Source of the DNA: Flavobacterium glaciei
GTDB taxonomy: Bacteria > Bacteroidota > Bacteroidia > Flavobacteriales > Flavobacteriaceae
Direction: 5' to 3'
Length of the DNA stretch: 64,000 nucleotides
Assembly: GCF_003350545.1 (NCBI RefSeq)
Contig: NZ_QQBA01000002.1
Span: 124,001 to 188,000, forward strand
The position numbers and the translations under genes are program-made. Under the pieces are notes generated by a model. It saw only the letters and a list, made by a program, of their open reading frames with translations. It was not told the DNA's origin and ran no database searches. Positions 25,317-34,177 of the stretch are shown here, piece after piece. Every line of letters starts with the position of its first letter. Position 1 is the first letter of the stretch.

Positions 25317-27494
25317 TTATTCTTTTACTTTAATATCAGTACCAAGTCTTTGCATGTAAGCAATCATGGCAACGATTTCCCTTTCGTTCATTGGAACAAA
25401 TTTCTCTCCTCTTGCAGCCGCTTTTTTCTTGCTTTCATCATAACTTTTGACAAAGTCAGGATCATTTTTCAAGCTCTCTTCAATTGCAATAGCTTGTTTT
25501 CTTAGATCATCTAAACCACTTGCAATTTGAGCTTGTGAATAAGGAACCCCTAATGTCGCCATAACCTGCATTTTCTTTTGAGTCAAAGAAACATCCATAG
25601 GTTTATTATCAAACAGCCATTTATAACCTGGCATAATAGATCCTGCAGATATACTTTGTGGATTCCAAAAGTGGTTAAAATGCCAATTGTCATTGTATTT
25701 TGCTCCAACTCTCAACAAATCCGGACCTGTACGTTTTGATCCCCATAAGAATGGATGATCGTATACAAATTCGCCTGCTTTAGATTGTGGTCCATAACGT
25801 TCTACTTCACTTCGGAAAGGACGAACTGACTGCGAGTGACATCCTACACAACCCTCACGAATGTATAAATCACGCCCTTCTAATTCTAGTGGAGAATAAG
25901 GTTTTACACTTGCTATTGTTGGAATATTAGACTTCACCATAATTGTAGGTACAATTTGAATAACACCACCAATAAGAATAGCGATAGTCGCCAAAATAGT
26001 TAACTGAATAGGTTTTCTTTCTAACCAAGGGTGAAATTTCTCTCCTTTTACTCTTCCTGCACTAATTTTCATTAATTCAGGTGCTTCGGCTAATTCATCT
26101 TCAATTTTAGAACCAAATCTAACCGTTTGAATAATGTTATACACCAGGGTAAACATTCCAATTAAATAAAGGGTTCCACCAATAGCTCTCATCCAATACA
26201 TTGGCATGATTTGAGTTACTGTTTCTAGAAAGTTACCGTATGTTAAAGTCCCGTCTGGATTGAATTGTTTCCACATAGAAGCTTGTAAAAAACCAGCAAC
26301 ATACATTGGGATTGTATATAATATAATACCTAAAGTACCAATCCAAAAGTGAAAATTAGCCAATTTAAGAGAATACAAATTGCTTTTTGTCATTCTAGGA
26401 ACCAACCAATAAATCATACCAAATGCCATAAATCCATTCCAAGCTAATGCTCCTACGTGTACGTGTGCAATAATCCAATCCGTATAATGCGCAATAGCAT
26501 TTACATTTTTAAGCGATAACATAGGTCCTTCAAAAGTCGCCATTCCATAACCTGTAATTGCTACAACGAAGAATTTTAAAACTGGCTCTACACGCACTTT
26601 ATCCCAAACACCTCTCAGTGTCAAAAGTCCGTTTATCATTCCACCCCAAGATGGAGCAATCAACATAATTGAGAATGCAACTCCTAAATTTTGAGCCCAA
26701 TTAGGTAACGCTGAATATAATAAATGGTGTGGTCCAGCCCAGATATAAATAAAAATTAACGACCAAAAGTGAACAATTGACAGTCTGTAAGAATACACAG
26801 GGCGATTCGCTGCCTTTGGTATAAAATAATACATCAATCCTAAAAACGGTGTAGTCAAGAAAAACGCAACCGCATTATGACCGTACCACCACTGTACTAA
26901 AGCATCTTGAACTCCTGCGTAAACAGAATAACTTTTCATTCCAGAAACAGGCAATGATAAACTGTTGAAAATATGTAAAACCGCAACCGTTACGAATGTT
27001 GCTAAGTAAAACCAGATGGCAACATACAAATGTCGCTCTCTACGTTTTATAATCGTTCCAATCATATTGATACCAAAAACAACCCAAATCAATGCAATTG
27101 CTATATCTATTGGCCATTCTAATTCAGCATATTCTTTAGAAGAAGTATAGCCTAATGGCAATGATATGGCTGCTGCTACAATGATTAATTGCCAACCCCA
27201 GAAATTAAGATTACTCAAAAAATCACTGTACATTCTGGCTTTTAACAAACGCTGCAGTGAGTAATAAATACCCGCAAACATTGCATTTCCTACAAAAGCA
27301 AAAATAACTGCATTAGTATGTAAAGGTCTTAATCGACCATAACTCAACCACGAAATACCATCAGTAATATTTGGAAAAAGGAACATAAAGGCCAATGTAA
27401 GCCCCACTAACATTCCTACCACTCCAAAAACAATGGTTGCGTAAATGAATTTTTTTACAATTTTGTTGTCATAATAAAACTGCTGCATTTCCAT
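25317..27494 (-). CDS. ccoNO: cbb3-type cytochrome c oxidase, fused CcoN-CcoO subunit
   Basis: 725 aa. Residues 1 to about 480 are the haem-copper oxidase subunit I (CcoN, about 12-14 membrane helices) with haem and copper histidines in RPLHTNAVIF, QWWYGHNAVAF, AGPHHLLY and DWIIAHVHVGAL. After a linker (SAGRVKGEKFHPWLE) and one membrane helix comes a CcoO-type cytochrome c domain with haem site EGCVGCHSQSVRPFRSE. This N-O fusion is common in Bacteroidota. The complex is a high-affinity terminal oxidase that pumps protons at low oxygen. The gene lies between ccoS and the ccoQ-like gene. Confidence 0.96.
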   Translation of the reverse strand: MEMQQFYYDNKIVKKFIYATIVFGVVGMLVGLTLAFMFLFPNITDGISWLSYGRLRPLHTNAVIFAFVGNAMFAGIYYSLQRLLKARMYSDFLSNLNFWGWQLIIVAAAISLPLGYTSSKEYAELEWPIDIAIALIWVVFGINMIGTIIKRRERHLYVAIWFYLATFVTVAVLHIFNSLSLPVSGMKSYSVYAGVQDALVQWWYGHNAVAFFLTTPFLGLMYYFIPKAANRPVYSYRLSIVHFWSLIFIYIWAGPHHLLYSALPNWAQNLGVAFSIMLIAPSWGGMINGLLTLRGVWDKVRVEPVLKFFVVAITGYGMATFEGPMLSLKNVNAIAHYTDWIIAHVHVGALAWNGFMAFGMIYWLVPRMTKSNLYSLKLANFHFWIGTLGIILYTIPMYVAGFLQASMWKQFNPDGTLTYGNFLETVTQIMPMYWMRAIGGTLYLIGMFTLVYNIIQTVRFGSKIEDELAEAPELMKISAGRVKGEKFHPWLERKPIQLTILATIAILIGGVIQIVPTIMVKSNIPTIASVKPYSPLELEGRDLYIREGCVGCHSQSVRPFRSEVERYGPQSKAGEFVYDHPFLWGSKRTGPDLLRVGAKYNDNWHFNHFWNPQSISAGSIMPGYKWLFDNKPMDVSLTQKKMQVMATLGVPYSQAQIASGLDDLRKQAIAIEESLKNDPDFVKSYDESKKKAAARGEKFVPMNEREIVAMIAYMQRLGTDIKVKE

Positions 27495-27544
27495 ATTTAT
27501 AATTATTATTAAAGTTGTTTATTATTAAATTGATTTGTTGAAAG

Positions 27545-27736
27545 TTATAACTTAGTTGAACTCTCGGTTTTAGCTTTTTTTGCTTTAGACTGAATTAACT
27601 CATCATCAAATAGCATTCTGACAGACGGCGTATAATCGTCGTCATATTGACCTGTCTTTACTGCTCGTATAAAAGCAATAAAAAAACCAATGGCGACTAT
27701 TATACTGATGGAGATTAATAAATAAATGACACTCAT
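27545..27736 (-). CDS. ccoS: cbb3-type cytochrome oxidase assembly protein CcoS
   Basis: 63 aa with one N-terminal membrane helix (VIYLLISISIIVAIGFFIAF) followed by the conserved CcoS segment TGQYDDDYTPSVRMLFDDE. CcoS is required for inserting redox cofactors into the cbb3 oxidase. It is the first gene of the operon reading safE-ward, 50 bases before ccoNO, and has its own promoter with an FNR-type site. Confidence 0.93.
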   Translation of the reverse strand: MSVIYLLISISIIVAIGFFIAFIRAVKTGQYDDDYTPSVRMLFDDELIQSKAKKAKTESSTKL

Positions 27737-27753
27737 ACCTTAATTTGTGTTTA

Positions 27754-27798
27754 CAAAGTTACTTTGACGTTTTAGAGTAAAATATGACATTTGTCATA
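27754..27798 (-). promoter_or_regulatory. ccoS-ccoNO promoter with FNR/CRP-type palindrome
   Basis: On the minus strand TAACTTTG (27761 to 27754) is a perfect -7 element, 18 bases before the ccoS ATG. The perfect 16-base palindrome TATGACATTTGTCATA (27783-27798) is centred 29.5 bases upstream of that element, which puts it near -42 from the expected start, the class II activator position. Confidence 0.78.
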
Positions 27799-27853
27799 CT
27801 TATTTATATATGTTAAAATTATGTGAAAACGAAACTCAAAGAATTATATAATT

Positions 27854-30271
27854 CTATTTTTTATTTGCATAATAACTGCTCATTATCGTTACAAAACTCA
27901 CAATGGTTATTGTGCTCAAAGGCATAATAATAGCCGCCACTAATGGTAATAAATTACCTGTAATAGCAAACGACAATCCCACTACATTGTACAATAATGA
28001 GAGTACAAAACTCATTTTGATAGTCGTTATGGAATTCTTAGATAATTTCAAGAAATAGTTTAATTTCTGAAATTCACCGGCATCCAAAATTGCGTCACAA
28101 GCTGGAGAAAAAACATTCACATTTTCAGAAATAGAGATTCCAACATTACTTTGTGCTAAAGCTCCTGCATCATTCAATCCATCACCCACCATCATTACGT
28201 TTTTGCCTTTGTCTTGTAAACTTTTAATAAATTCTAATTTCTGTTCTGGTTTTTGATTAAAAATCAATTCCGTGCCTTTCGGCAAAAGCTGTTCAAGAGT
28301 TATTCGTTCGCCTTCATTATCTCCCGATAAAACCTTGATTTGATAATTAGTACTTAAGTTTCGGAAAAGTTCTTCTAAACCTTCTCTATATTGATTGTTA
28401 AAAATAAATTTTCCATAATAATCATCGTTAATCTTAATGTGAACTGATGTTTGCTGAACATTATTCTCTTCCTTTTTTTCTACAAAAGCAGCAGAACCTA
28501 TTTGAATTTGGTAACCAAAAATCTGGGCTTGAATTCCTTTTCCAGTAATTTCTTCAAATGCATCCACTTTCAATTTTTTAGAATCTATCGCTGATTTATT
28601 TGGCAAAATTGGAATAGGCAAATAGTCATAAAGCATTCGGCTCAACGGATGATTAGAAGCCCGAAGTACATTTTTTATCAGCAATAAATTCTCATCAGAA
28701 AGGGCTATTCCTTCATAAGAAATATTCGATTTTTTATTGGTGGTAATCGTTCCTGTTTTGTCAAAAACGATTGTATCTACTTTTGCTAATTGCTCAATAA
28801 CCAAAGCATTTTTGAGATAGAATTTCTGTTTTCCTAATATTCGCAATACGTTCCCAAAAGTAAATGGAGCAGTCAAAGCCAATGCACAAGGACAAGCAAC
28901 AATAAGCACTGCCGTAAACACATTGAAAGCAGTATTAGCATCTATGAAAATCCAATATCCAAATCCTGCAAAAGCAATCAGTAATAAAATAGGTGTAAAA
29001 TAACGGCTAATGCTATCCGTAATAGTTTTGTGTTTTTGTTCCACATTTTTTTGGAACACATCATTACTCCATAATTGAGTCAAATAACTTTGCGAAACAG
29101 AATGTAAAACTTCCATTTCGATTACTTTCCCTATTTGTTTTCCTCCAGCAAATAATTTATCCCCAGATTGTTTCGTAATAGGAATTGCTTCTCCAGTAAC
29201 AAAACTATAATCGATTTCCGCTTTTTCAGAAATTAGAATCCCATCAACCGGAATCAATTCTTGGTTTCTGATGAGTAAACGATCGCCTTTTTCCACTTCA
29301 TAAATCGCTATACTTTCTTCGGAAGCATCCGTATTGATTTTAGTGATTGCAATAGGGAAATAAGACTTAAAATCCCTTTCAAAACTCAAAAAGCTGTAGG
29401 TTTTGATTTGGAACATTTTTCCTAAAAGCATAAAGAAAATCAATCCTGTTAAGCTGTCAAAAAAACCAGAACCATAATCCATTATTATATCAAAGGTACT
29501 TCGCACAAACATCACCACTATACCTAAAGCAATAGGAATATCGATGTTGAGCATTTTTGTTTTGATACTTTTATACGCCGATACGTAATAACCACTAGCC
29601 GAGTAAAAAAAACTTGGCAACGATAAAGCAAATATCAACCAACGGAAAAAACCACGGTATTGGTCTAACCAATATTCTTTTACCTCAAAATATTCTGGAA
29701 ACGAAAGCAACATAATATTCCCAAAACAAAAGAATGCAACACCTAGTTTATAAGTCAAACTTCTATCTATATTATTGCTCCCTGTTTCATAGTTTTCTAA
29801 ACTAATGTAAGGTTCATAACCAATGGAGCTCAACAAATAAACAATCGCTTTAATTGAAACTACTTCAGGATTAAAAGTAATTCGGACTCTTTTTTCAGGG
29901 AAATTAACCTGAGAAGTACTTATTCCTTTTTGAAGACGCTGTAGATTTTCCAAAATCCAAATGCACGAACTGCAATGAATATGAGGAATGTTAAGTGAAA
30001 TAATTGCGGTTGAATTTTCCTGAAATTCCAATAATTTGGATACAATACTTTCATTGTCTAAAAAATCATATTTACCATTAATATCTTGCGGGGTTGCTCC
30101 AGGGGATTTTTCAAAATCATAATAACAAGTCAAATCATTCAGACTAAAAATTTCATACACCGTTTTACAACCGTTGCAACAGAAATTTTTAGCATCAAAA
30201 ATAATTTCTTCTTCTTTAATAATGTCTAACCCACAATGGAAACAGTTTTGTATGTCCATAACTTTGCTCAT
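27854..30271 (-). CDS. ccoI: Heavy-metal translocating P-type ATPase, CcoI type
   Basis: 805 aa from Met at 30271; an upstream Met at 30292 adds seven residues but lies upstream of the predicted transcription start. The N-terminus has a zinc-ribbon-like cysteine cluster (CFHCGLD and CCNGCKTVYEIF), then a metal-binding domain with CSSCIW. Membrane helices, the CPC ion motif (VACPCALALTAPF), the phosphorylation site FDKTGTITT and GDGLNDAGAL are all intact. It exports copper to the periplasm for assembly of the cbb3 oxidase. It stands beside the cco operon and divergent from the Crp/Fnr gene. Confidence 0.94.
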   Translation of the reverse strand: MSKVMDIQNCFHCGLDIIKEEEIIFDAKNFCCNGCKTVYEIFSLNDLTCYYDFEKSPGATPQDINGKYDFLDNESIVSKLLEFQENSTAIISLNIPHIHCSSCIWILENLQRLQKGISTSQVNFPEKRVRITFNPEVVSIKAIVYLLSSIGYEPYISLENYETGSNNIDRSLTYKLGVAFFCFGNIMLLSFPEYFEVKEYWLDQYRGFFRWLIFALSLPSFFYSASGYYVSAYKSIKTKMLNIDIPIALGIVVMFVRSTFDIIMDYGSGFFDSLTGLIFFMLLGKMFQIKTYSFLSFERDFKSYFPIAITKINTDASEESIAIYEVEKGDRLLIRNQELIPVDGILISEKAEIDYSFVTGEAIPITKQSGDKLFAGGKQIGKVIEMEVLHSVSQSYLTQLWSNDVFQKNVEQKHKTITDSISRYFTPILLLIAFAGFGYWIFIDANTAFNVFTAVLIVACPCALALTAPFTFGNVLRILGKQKFYLKNALVIEQLAKVDTIVFDKTGTITTNKKSNISYEGIALSDENLLLIKNVLRASNHPLSRMLYDYLPIPILPNKSAIDSKKLKVDAFEEITGKGIQAQIFGYQIQIGSAAFVEKKEENNVQQTSVHIKINDDYYGKFIFNNQYREGLEELFRNLSTNYQIKVLSGDNEGERITLEQLLPKGTELIFNQKPEQKLEFIKSLQDKGKNVMMVGDGLNDAGALAQSNVGISISENVNVFSPACDAILDAGEFQKLNYFLKLSKNSITTIKMSFVLSLLYNVVGLSFAITGNLLPLVAAIIMPLSTITIVSFVTIMSSYYANKK

Positions 30272-30282
30272 TTTACCTGAAA

Positions 30283-30327
30283 CAAAGGTCATTCATCGAA
30301 TGAGTTAAAAATATGATATTTGTCATA
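30283..30327 (-). promoter_or_regulatory. ccoI promoter with FNR/CRP-type palindrome, shared with the regulator gene
   Basis: Palindrome TATGATATTTGTCATA (30312-30327) differs in one base from the ccoS site. Its centre is again 29.5 bases upstream of a minus-strand -7-like element, GACCTTTG (30290 to 30283; one mismatch to TAnnTTTG). On the plus strand TAGTTTTG (30337-30344) is a perfect -7 element for the regulator gene, where the palindrome would overlap the -33 region and could repress. Confidence 0.7.
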
Positions 30328-30368
30328 TTAAAGAGTTAGTTTTGTAAAGCAAATAAATCACATATACC

Positions 30369-31049
30369 ATGAGCAAATGCGAACAATGTATCGTCAGAGA
30401 ATTTAGCTCTCTTAAAGCCTTAACAAAAGACGAATTAATAAAACTTTCTGACTGTAAAACCTCACTTATCATCAAGAAAGGAGAGGTTATATTTGAAGAA
30501 GGAGAAAATGTTAATGGTATTTATTGTATAAAAGATGGTATTTGTAAGCTTACAAAACTTAGTGCAAATGGTAAAGATCACATTGTAAAATTGGTTACAA
30601 AAGGTGAATTACTGGGTCAGCGTTCTATGATTAGCGACGAACCAGTAAATCTTAGCGCTGTTGCGCTCGAGGATATGCAAGTTTGCTTTATTCCAAAATC
30701 AGAAGTGATGGGCTATTTTGACAAAAACAATCAGTTTTCTATGAATGTGATGAAAACTATTTGTGGAGATCTAAAAGAAGCTGATGATCACATGGTTAAT
30801 TTAGCCCAAAAAACAGTCAAAGAAAGACTAGCCGAAACGCTACTTTATCTTAATGACACCTTTGGGAAAAACGAAGATAACTCCTTAAAAGTTCAACTTT
30901 CCAGAGACGAATTAGCCAGTATAATTGGTACAGCCACAGAAAGTTGCATCCGTTTATTATCCGATTTTAATAAATTAGGATTGATTGAATTAACAGGCAA
31001 AAAAATTGTACTGAAAGACATTACGAAACTCAAAAAACTTGCGGAGTAA
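30369..31049 (+). CDS. Crp/Fnr family transcriptional regulator
   Basis: 226 aa. An N-terminal cyclic-nucleotide-like beta-roll (GEVIFEEGENVNGIYCIKDG), a long dimerisation helix, and a C-terminal winged helix (SRDELASIIGTATESCIRLLSDFNKLGLIEL). Cys4, Cys7 and Cys29 near the N-terminus recall cluster-binding cysteines of FNR, but the spacing is not that of the E. coli protein, so oxygen sensing is inferred. The divergent position beside ccoI, and matching palindromes before hemN, ccoS and ccoI, make it the likely activator of the high-affinity respiration genes, possibly autoregulated. Confidence 0.92.
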   Translation: MSKCEQCIVREFSSLKALTKDELIKLSDCKTSLIIKKGEVIFEEGENVNGIYCIKDGICKLTKLSANGKDHIVKLVTKGELLGQRSMISDEPVNLSAVALEDMQVCFIPKSEVMGYFDKNNQFSMNVMKTICGDLKEADDHMVNLAQKTVKERLAETLLYLNDTFGKNEDNSLKVQLSRDELASIIGTATESCIRLLSDFNKLGLIELTGKKIVLKDITKLKKLAE

Positions 31050-31061
31050 TTCTCGTTTTTG

Positions 31062-32510
31062 TTACTCTTTCTTTTTCATAACAAAATAATAAACCGGAAT
31101 TCCTAACGCTACAATACACAATCCCAACCCAGTATTGAATGTGTCATAAATCAGCAAAGTGAGACAAATTGCTACAGTAACAACAATATAAAGTGCCGGT
31201 ACAAATGGATATCCAAACGCTTTATAAGGTCTATCCGCATTAGGTTCTTTTTTTCTGAGGATAAAAACACCCAGAATTGTTAAGATATAAAACAATAATG
31301 ATGCAAAAGTGGCATAGGTGAGTAAATCACCAAATTTTCCGGAGACACAAAGCACACAGGCCCAAATACACTGCACCCACAAAGCCTTTGCAGGAACCTG
31401 ATTTTTATTTAATTCTGTTGCTTGTTTAAAAAATAACCCATCTTTAGCCATTGCAAAAAACAATCTTCCACCGGAAAGAATTAAACCACTGTTGCAACCA
31501 AAAGTGGAAACCATGATTAAGCCAGCCATTACAAAAACACTTATATTTCCCACAATCATACTTGCTGCAGCCGCTCCTACCCTGTCATTACTGGCAAACA
31601 TGATTCCGTTTTCAGCAATACTAGCAGCGTTTGGCGTTCCCTGCATGGGTAACAAAGCTAAATAAGCAACATTTGCTAAAATATAAATGATAGTTACAAT
31701 CAAGGTTCCAAGAAACAAACTACGAGGAATATTCTTTTTAGGTTCTTTAATTTCTCCTGCAATAAATGTTACGTTATTCCACGCATCACTAGAAAATAAG
31801 GAATTAATAATTGTTGCCCCAGCAGCACCCAAAATAGCCATACCGGCTAATTTTGTCACAGTTACTGTTCCGTCAGGATTAACAACTGTTTTACTGGCAT
31901 CCCACATATTTGCAAAATTATCAGACAAAACATTTGTTTGTAAGCCAACATACAATCCTAAAACTATCAATGAAAAAAGTGCAATTAATTTAGCCGAAGT
32001 AAAAACCAACTGTACCGTTTTTCCACTCTCGACACCTTTCGTATTGATGTAGGTAAGCAGAATTATACTAAAAATAGCCAACACTTTTTGGTACGAAAAA
32101 ACAAAACCAGTCCCAACCGTAAAAAGAGTTTGATCTAAAATAGGGAAAAAGATAGCCGCATAATTAGCGAAAGTAACCGCAATGGCTGCAATAACACCCG
32201 TTTGAATTACCGTAAAAACGGTCCAACCATACAGGAAAGAAACTAAGCGTCCGTACGCACGTTGTATATATACGAATTGACCACCCGCATTAGGCATCAT
32301 TCCAGCCAATTCTCCATAACTCAATGCCGCTGCAACGGTTATTAATCCCGTTACCAACCAAATTACCAATAACCAAGCAGCAGATCCAATATCTCTCGCC
32401 ATGGCTGATGTTACAATAAAAATCCCCGATCCTATCATGGAACCCGCAACTAAACTCGTGGCATCTATTAATCCTAAAGAGCGTTTTAACTCGGTTTTAT
32501 TTTCTGACAT
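31062..32510 (-). CDS. APC family amino acid permease
   Basis: 482 aa, about 12 membrane helices. The N-terminal LIDATSLVAGSMIGSGIFIVTS contains the glycine-rich GSGIF substrate-binding motif of the amino acid-polyamine-organocation family. The segment PNAGGQFVYIQRAYG and the later WNNVTFIAGEIKEPKKNIPRS are also typical. The substrate cannot be given. It is convergent with the Crp/Fnr gene (13 bases apart) and ends without a strong hairpin. The ATG sits behind a 226-base gap that is mostly the mazG-end tandem repeat. Confidence 0.9.
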   Translation of the reverse strand: MSENKTELKRSLGLIDATSLVAGSMIGSGIFIVTSAMARDIGSAAWLLVIWLVTGLITVAAALSYGELAGMMPNAGGQFVYIQRAYGRLVSFLYGWTVFTVIQTGVIAAIAVTFANYAAIFFPILDQTLFTVGTGFVFSYQKVLAIFSIILLTYINTKGVESGKTVQLVFTSAKLIALFSLIVLGLYVGLQTNVLSDNFANMWDASKTVVNPDGTVTVTKLAGMAILGAAGATIINSLFSSDAWNNVTFIAGEIKEPKKNIPRSLFLGTLIVTIIYILANVAYLALLPMQGTPNAASIAENGIMFASNDRVGAAAASMIVGNISVFVMAGLIMVSTFGCNSGLILSGGRLFFAMAKDGLFFKQATELNKNQVPAKALWVQCIWACVLCVSGKFGDLLTYATFASLLFYILTILGVFILRKKEPNADRPYKAFGYPFVPALYIVVTVAICLTLLIYDTFNTGLGLCIVALGIPVYYFVMKKKE

Positions 32511-32550
32511 TGATAATTAATTAATTTAATACTGAATACTACAATTTCTT

Positions 32551-32757
32551 CGCTTCTTCCCAAAATTGAGTTATTTGGAAATCATAGATTTCCAATTCCT
32601 ATTTATTTAGAAGACGCTTCGCTTCTTCCCAAAATTGAGTTATTTGGAAATCATAGATTTCCAATTCCTATTTATTTGGAAGACGCTTCGCTTCTTCCCA
32701 AAATTGAGTTATTTGGAAATCATAGATTTCCAATTCCTATTTATTTGGAAGACGCTT
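32551..32757 (-). repeat. Three tandem 69-base copies of the mazG 3' end
   Basis: Near-identical units start at 32551, 32620 and 32689, and the fourth partial copy (from 32758) is the coding end of mazG. Each unit contains the last codons of mazG (peptide FWEEAKRLPNK), its TAG stop and 12 codons of downstream sequence. The length is exactly 23 codons, so all copies stay in the mazG frame. Confidence 0.9.
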
Positions 32758-33519
32758 CGCTTCTTCCCAAAAAACATCCATTTCAGCTAAAGTCATATCC
32801 ATTAAAGGTTTTCCTAATTCTGCTGCTTTACCTTCTAAATATTGAAAGCGTTTGATAAATTTTTTATTGGTACGTTCTAAAGCATCTTCGGGGTTTACAT
32901 TCAGAAATCGTGCGTAGTTAATCATTGAAAATAAAACATCTCCAAATTCAGCTTCAATTTTATCTTGATCTCCAGCTTGAACCTCAACTTGTAATTCTTC
33001 CAATTCTTCTTGAACCTTATCCCAAACCTGATGCGATTCTTCCCAATCAAACCCCACACCTTTTACTTTATCCTGTATTCTACTTGCTTTTACTAATGCC
33101 GGTAAACTTCTTGGAACACCTTCGAGAACAGACTTTTTACCCTCTTTGAGTTTCAGTTTTTCCCAGTTTTGTTTTACTTCTTCCTCGTCTTTTACCACTA
33201 CATCGCTATAAATATGCGGATGACGGTGAATTAGCTTTTCACAAATTTCATTACATACATCAGCCATGTCAAAATCTTTGGTTTCGCTTCCTATTTTAGC
33301 ATAAAAAACAATATGCAATAACAAATCCCCAAGTTCTTTTTTGACTTCGTTCAAATCATTATCCAGAATTGCATCGCCAAGTTCGTAGGTTTCTTCAATG
33401 GTTAGATGACGCAAGGTTTGCATGGTTTGCTTTTTGTCCCAAGGACATTTTTCGCGCAAATCATCCATTATATCTAATAATCTTTCGAAAGCTTGCAGTT
33501 GGTTTTGTCTTGAATCCAT
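32737..33519 (-). CDS. mazG: Nucleoside triphosphate pyrophosphohydrolase MazG
   Basis: 260 aa, two MazG folds in tandem as in the E. coli protein. It cleaves non-canonical or excess NTPs to NMP and pyrophosphate in the cytoplasm. Metal-binding motifs: EETYELGDAI and KKELGDLLLHIVFYAK in the first fold, EFGDVLFSMINYARFLN in the second. CPWDKKQT near residue 25 is a family hallmark. It is probably transcribed with DUF5606 and def upstream, though a terminator at 33548-33578 lies before it. Its 3' end is triplicated as a tandem repeat. Confidence 0.94.
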   Translation of the reverse strand: MDSRQNQLQAFERLLDIMDDLREKCPWDKKQTMQTLRHLTIEETYELGDAILDNDLNEVKKELGDLLLHIVFYAKIGSETKDFDMADVCNEICEKLIHRHPHIYSDVVVKDEEEVKQNWEKLKLKEGKKSVLEGVPRSLPALVKASRIQDKVKGVGFDWEESHQVWDKVQEELEELQVEVQAGDQDKIEAEFGDVLFSMINYARFLNVNPEDALERTNKKFIKRFQYLEGKAAELGKPLMDMTLAEMDVFWEEAKRLPNK

Positions 33520-33540
33520 CAGAAATTGTTTTTGGTAAAA

Positions 33541-33578
33541 ATAAAAAAATCCTGTTCAGAAAATAGCTGAACAGGATT
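33541..33578 (-). terminator. Terminator after the DUF5606 gene
   Basis: A 12-bp stem (arms 33548-33559 and 33567-33578, AATCCTGTTCAG/CTGAACAGGATT) is followed on the minus strand by a T run. It lies just upstream of mazG. Confidence 0.8.
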
Positions 33579-33599
33579 AAATATTATTGTGGTGTGCAA

Positions 33600-34088
33600 T
33601 TACTCTTTTTTAGCTTTTGCTTTTTTAGCAGGAGCTTCAACTTCTGCAACTGGAGTTTCTTCTGCAACAGCTTCAACCTCTTCTGTCACTGTAGCTGCAG
33701 GAGCTTCATCAGTAACTAATCCTTTTGCTTGAAGCATATTGTACCAGTTTAAAACTTTTTTGATATCAGAAGGATAAACTCTTTCTTCATCGTAATCCGG
33801 TAAAATTTCTTTGAAATATGTCGTTAAAGTAGTATTGTCTTCTTTATGTGAAATTGCTTGACCTTTATTTTCTTTATCAGCAATTTTCTGCATGATTTCA
33901 GCTAATGGTTTTTCGCCTTCATAAGTATATATTGAGATTTCAGACAATAAGCTTACATTGCTTTTTAAGTTTACTGTGATTTTTTTTCCATCCAATAATG
34001 ATTCCGCAACAAACCCAGTACGTGTTTGTACTCTCAATACATATAAACCTGGTTTCCCAGAAATGGCTAATATTTTTTCTAAATTCAT
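33600..34088 (-). CDS. DUF5606 domain-containing protein
   Basis: 162 aa. The N-terminal 130 residues (NLEKILAISGKPGLYVLR and onward) match a domain conserved in Bacteroidota with no known function. The last 30 residues are a low-complexity tail rich in Ala, Glu, Val and Lys. Cytoplasmic, no signal peptide. It lies between def and mazG, its usual neighbours in Flavobacteriia. Confidence 0.85.
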   Translation of the reverse strand: MNLEKILAISGKPGLYVLRVQTRTGFVAESLLDGKKITVNLKSNVSLLSEISIYTYEGEKPLAEIMQKIADKENKGQAISHKEDNTTLTTYFKEILPDYDEERVYPSDIKKVLNWYNMLQAKGLVTDEAPAATVTEEVEAVAEETPVAEVEAPAKKAKAKKE

Positions 34089-34177
34089 GTTTTGTGTAAT
34101 TATTATTAAGAATTTGACTTATTTATTTTTTAATTTGAAACCAAAAATCATACCAAGGTAAAGGTTTGAAAACTGTA

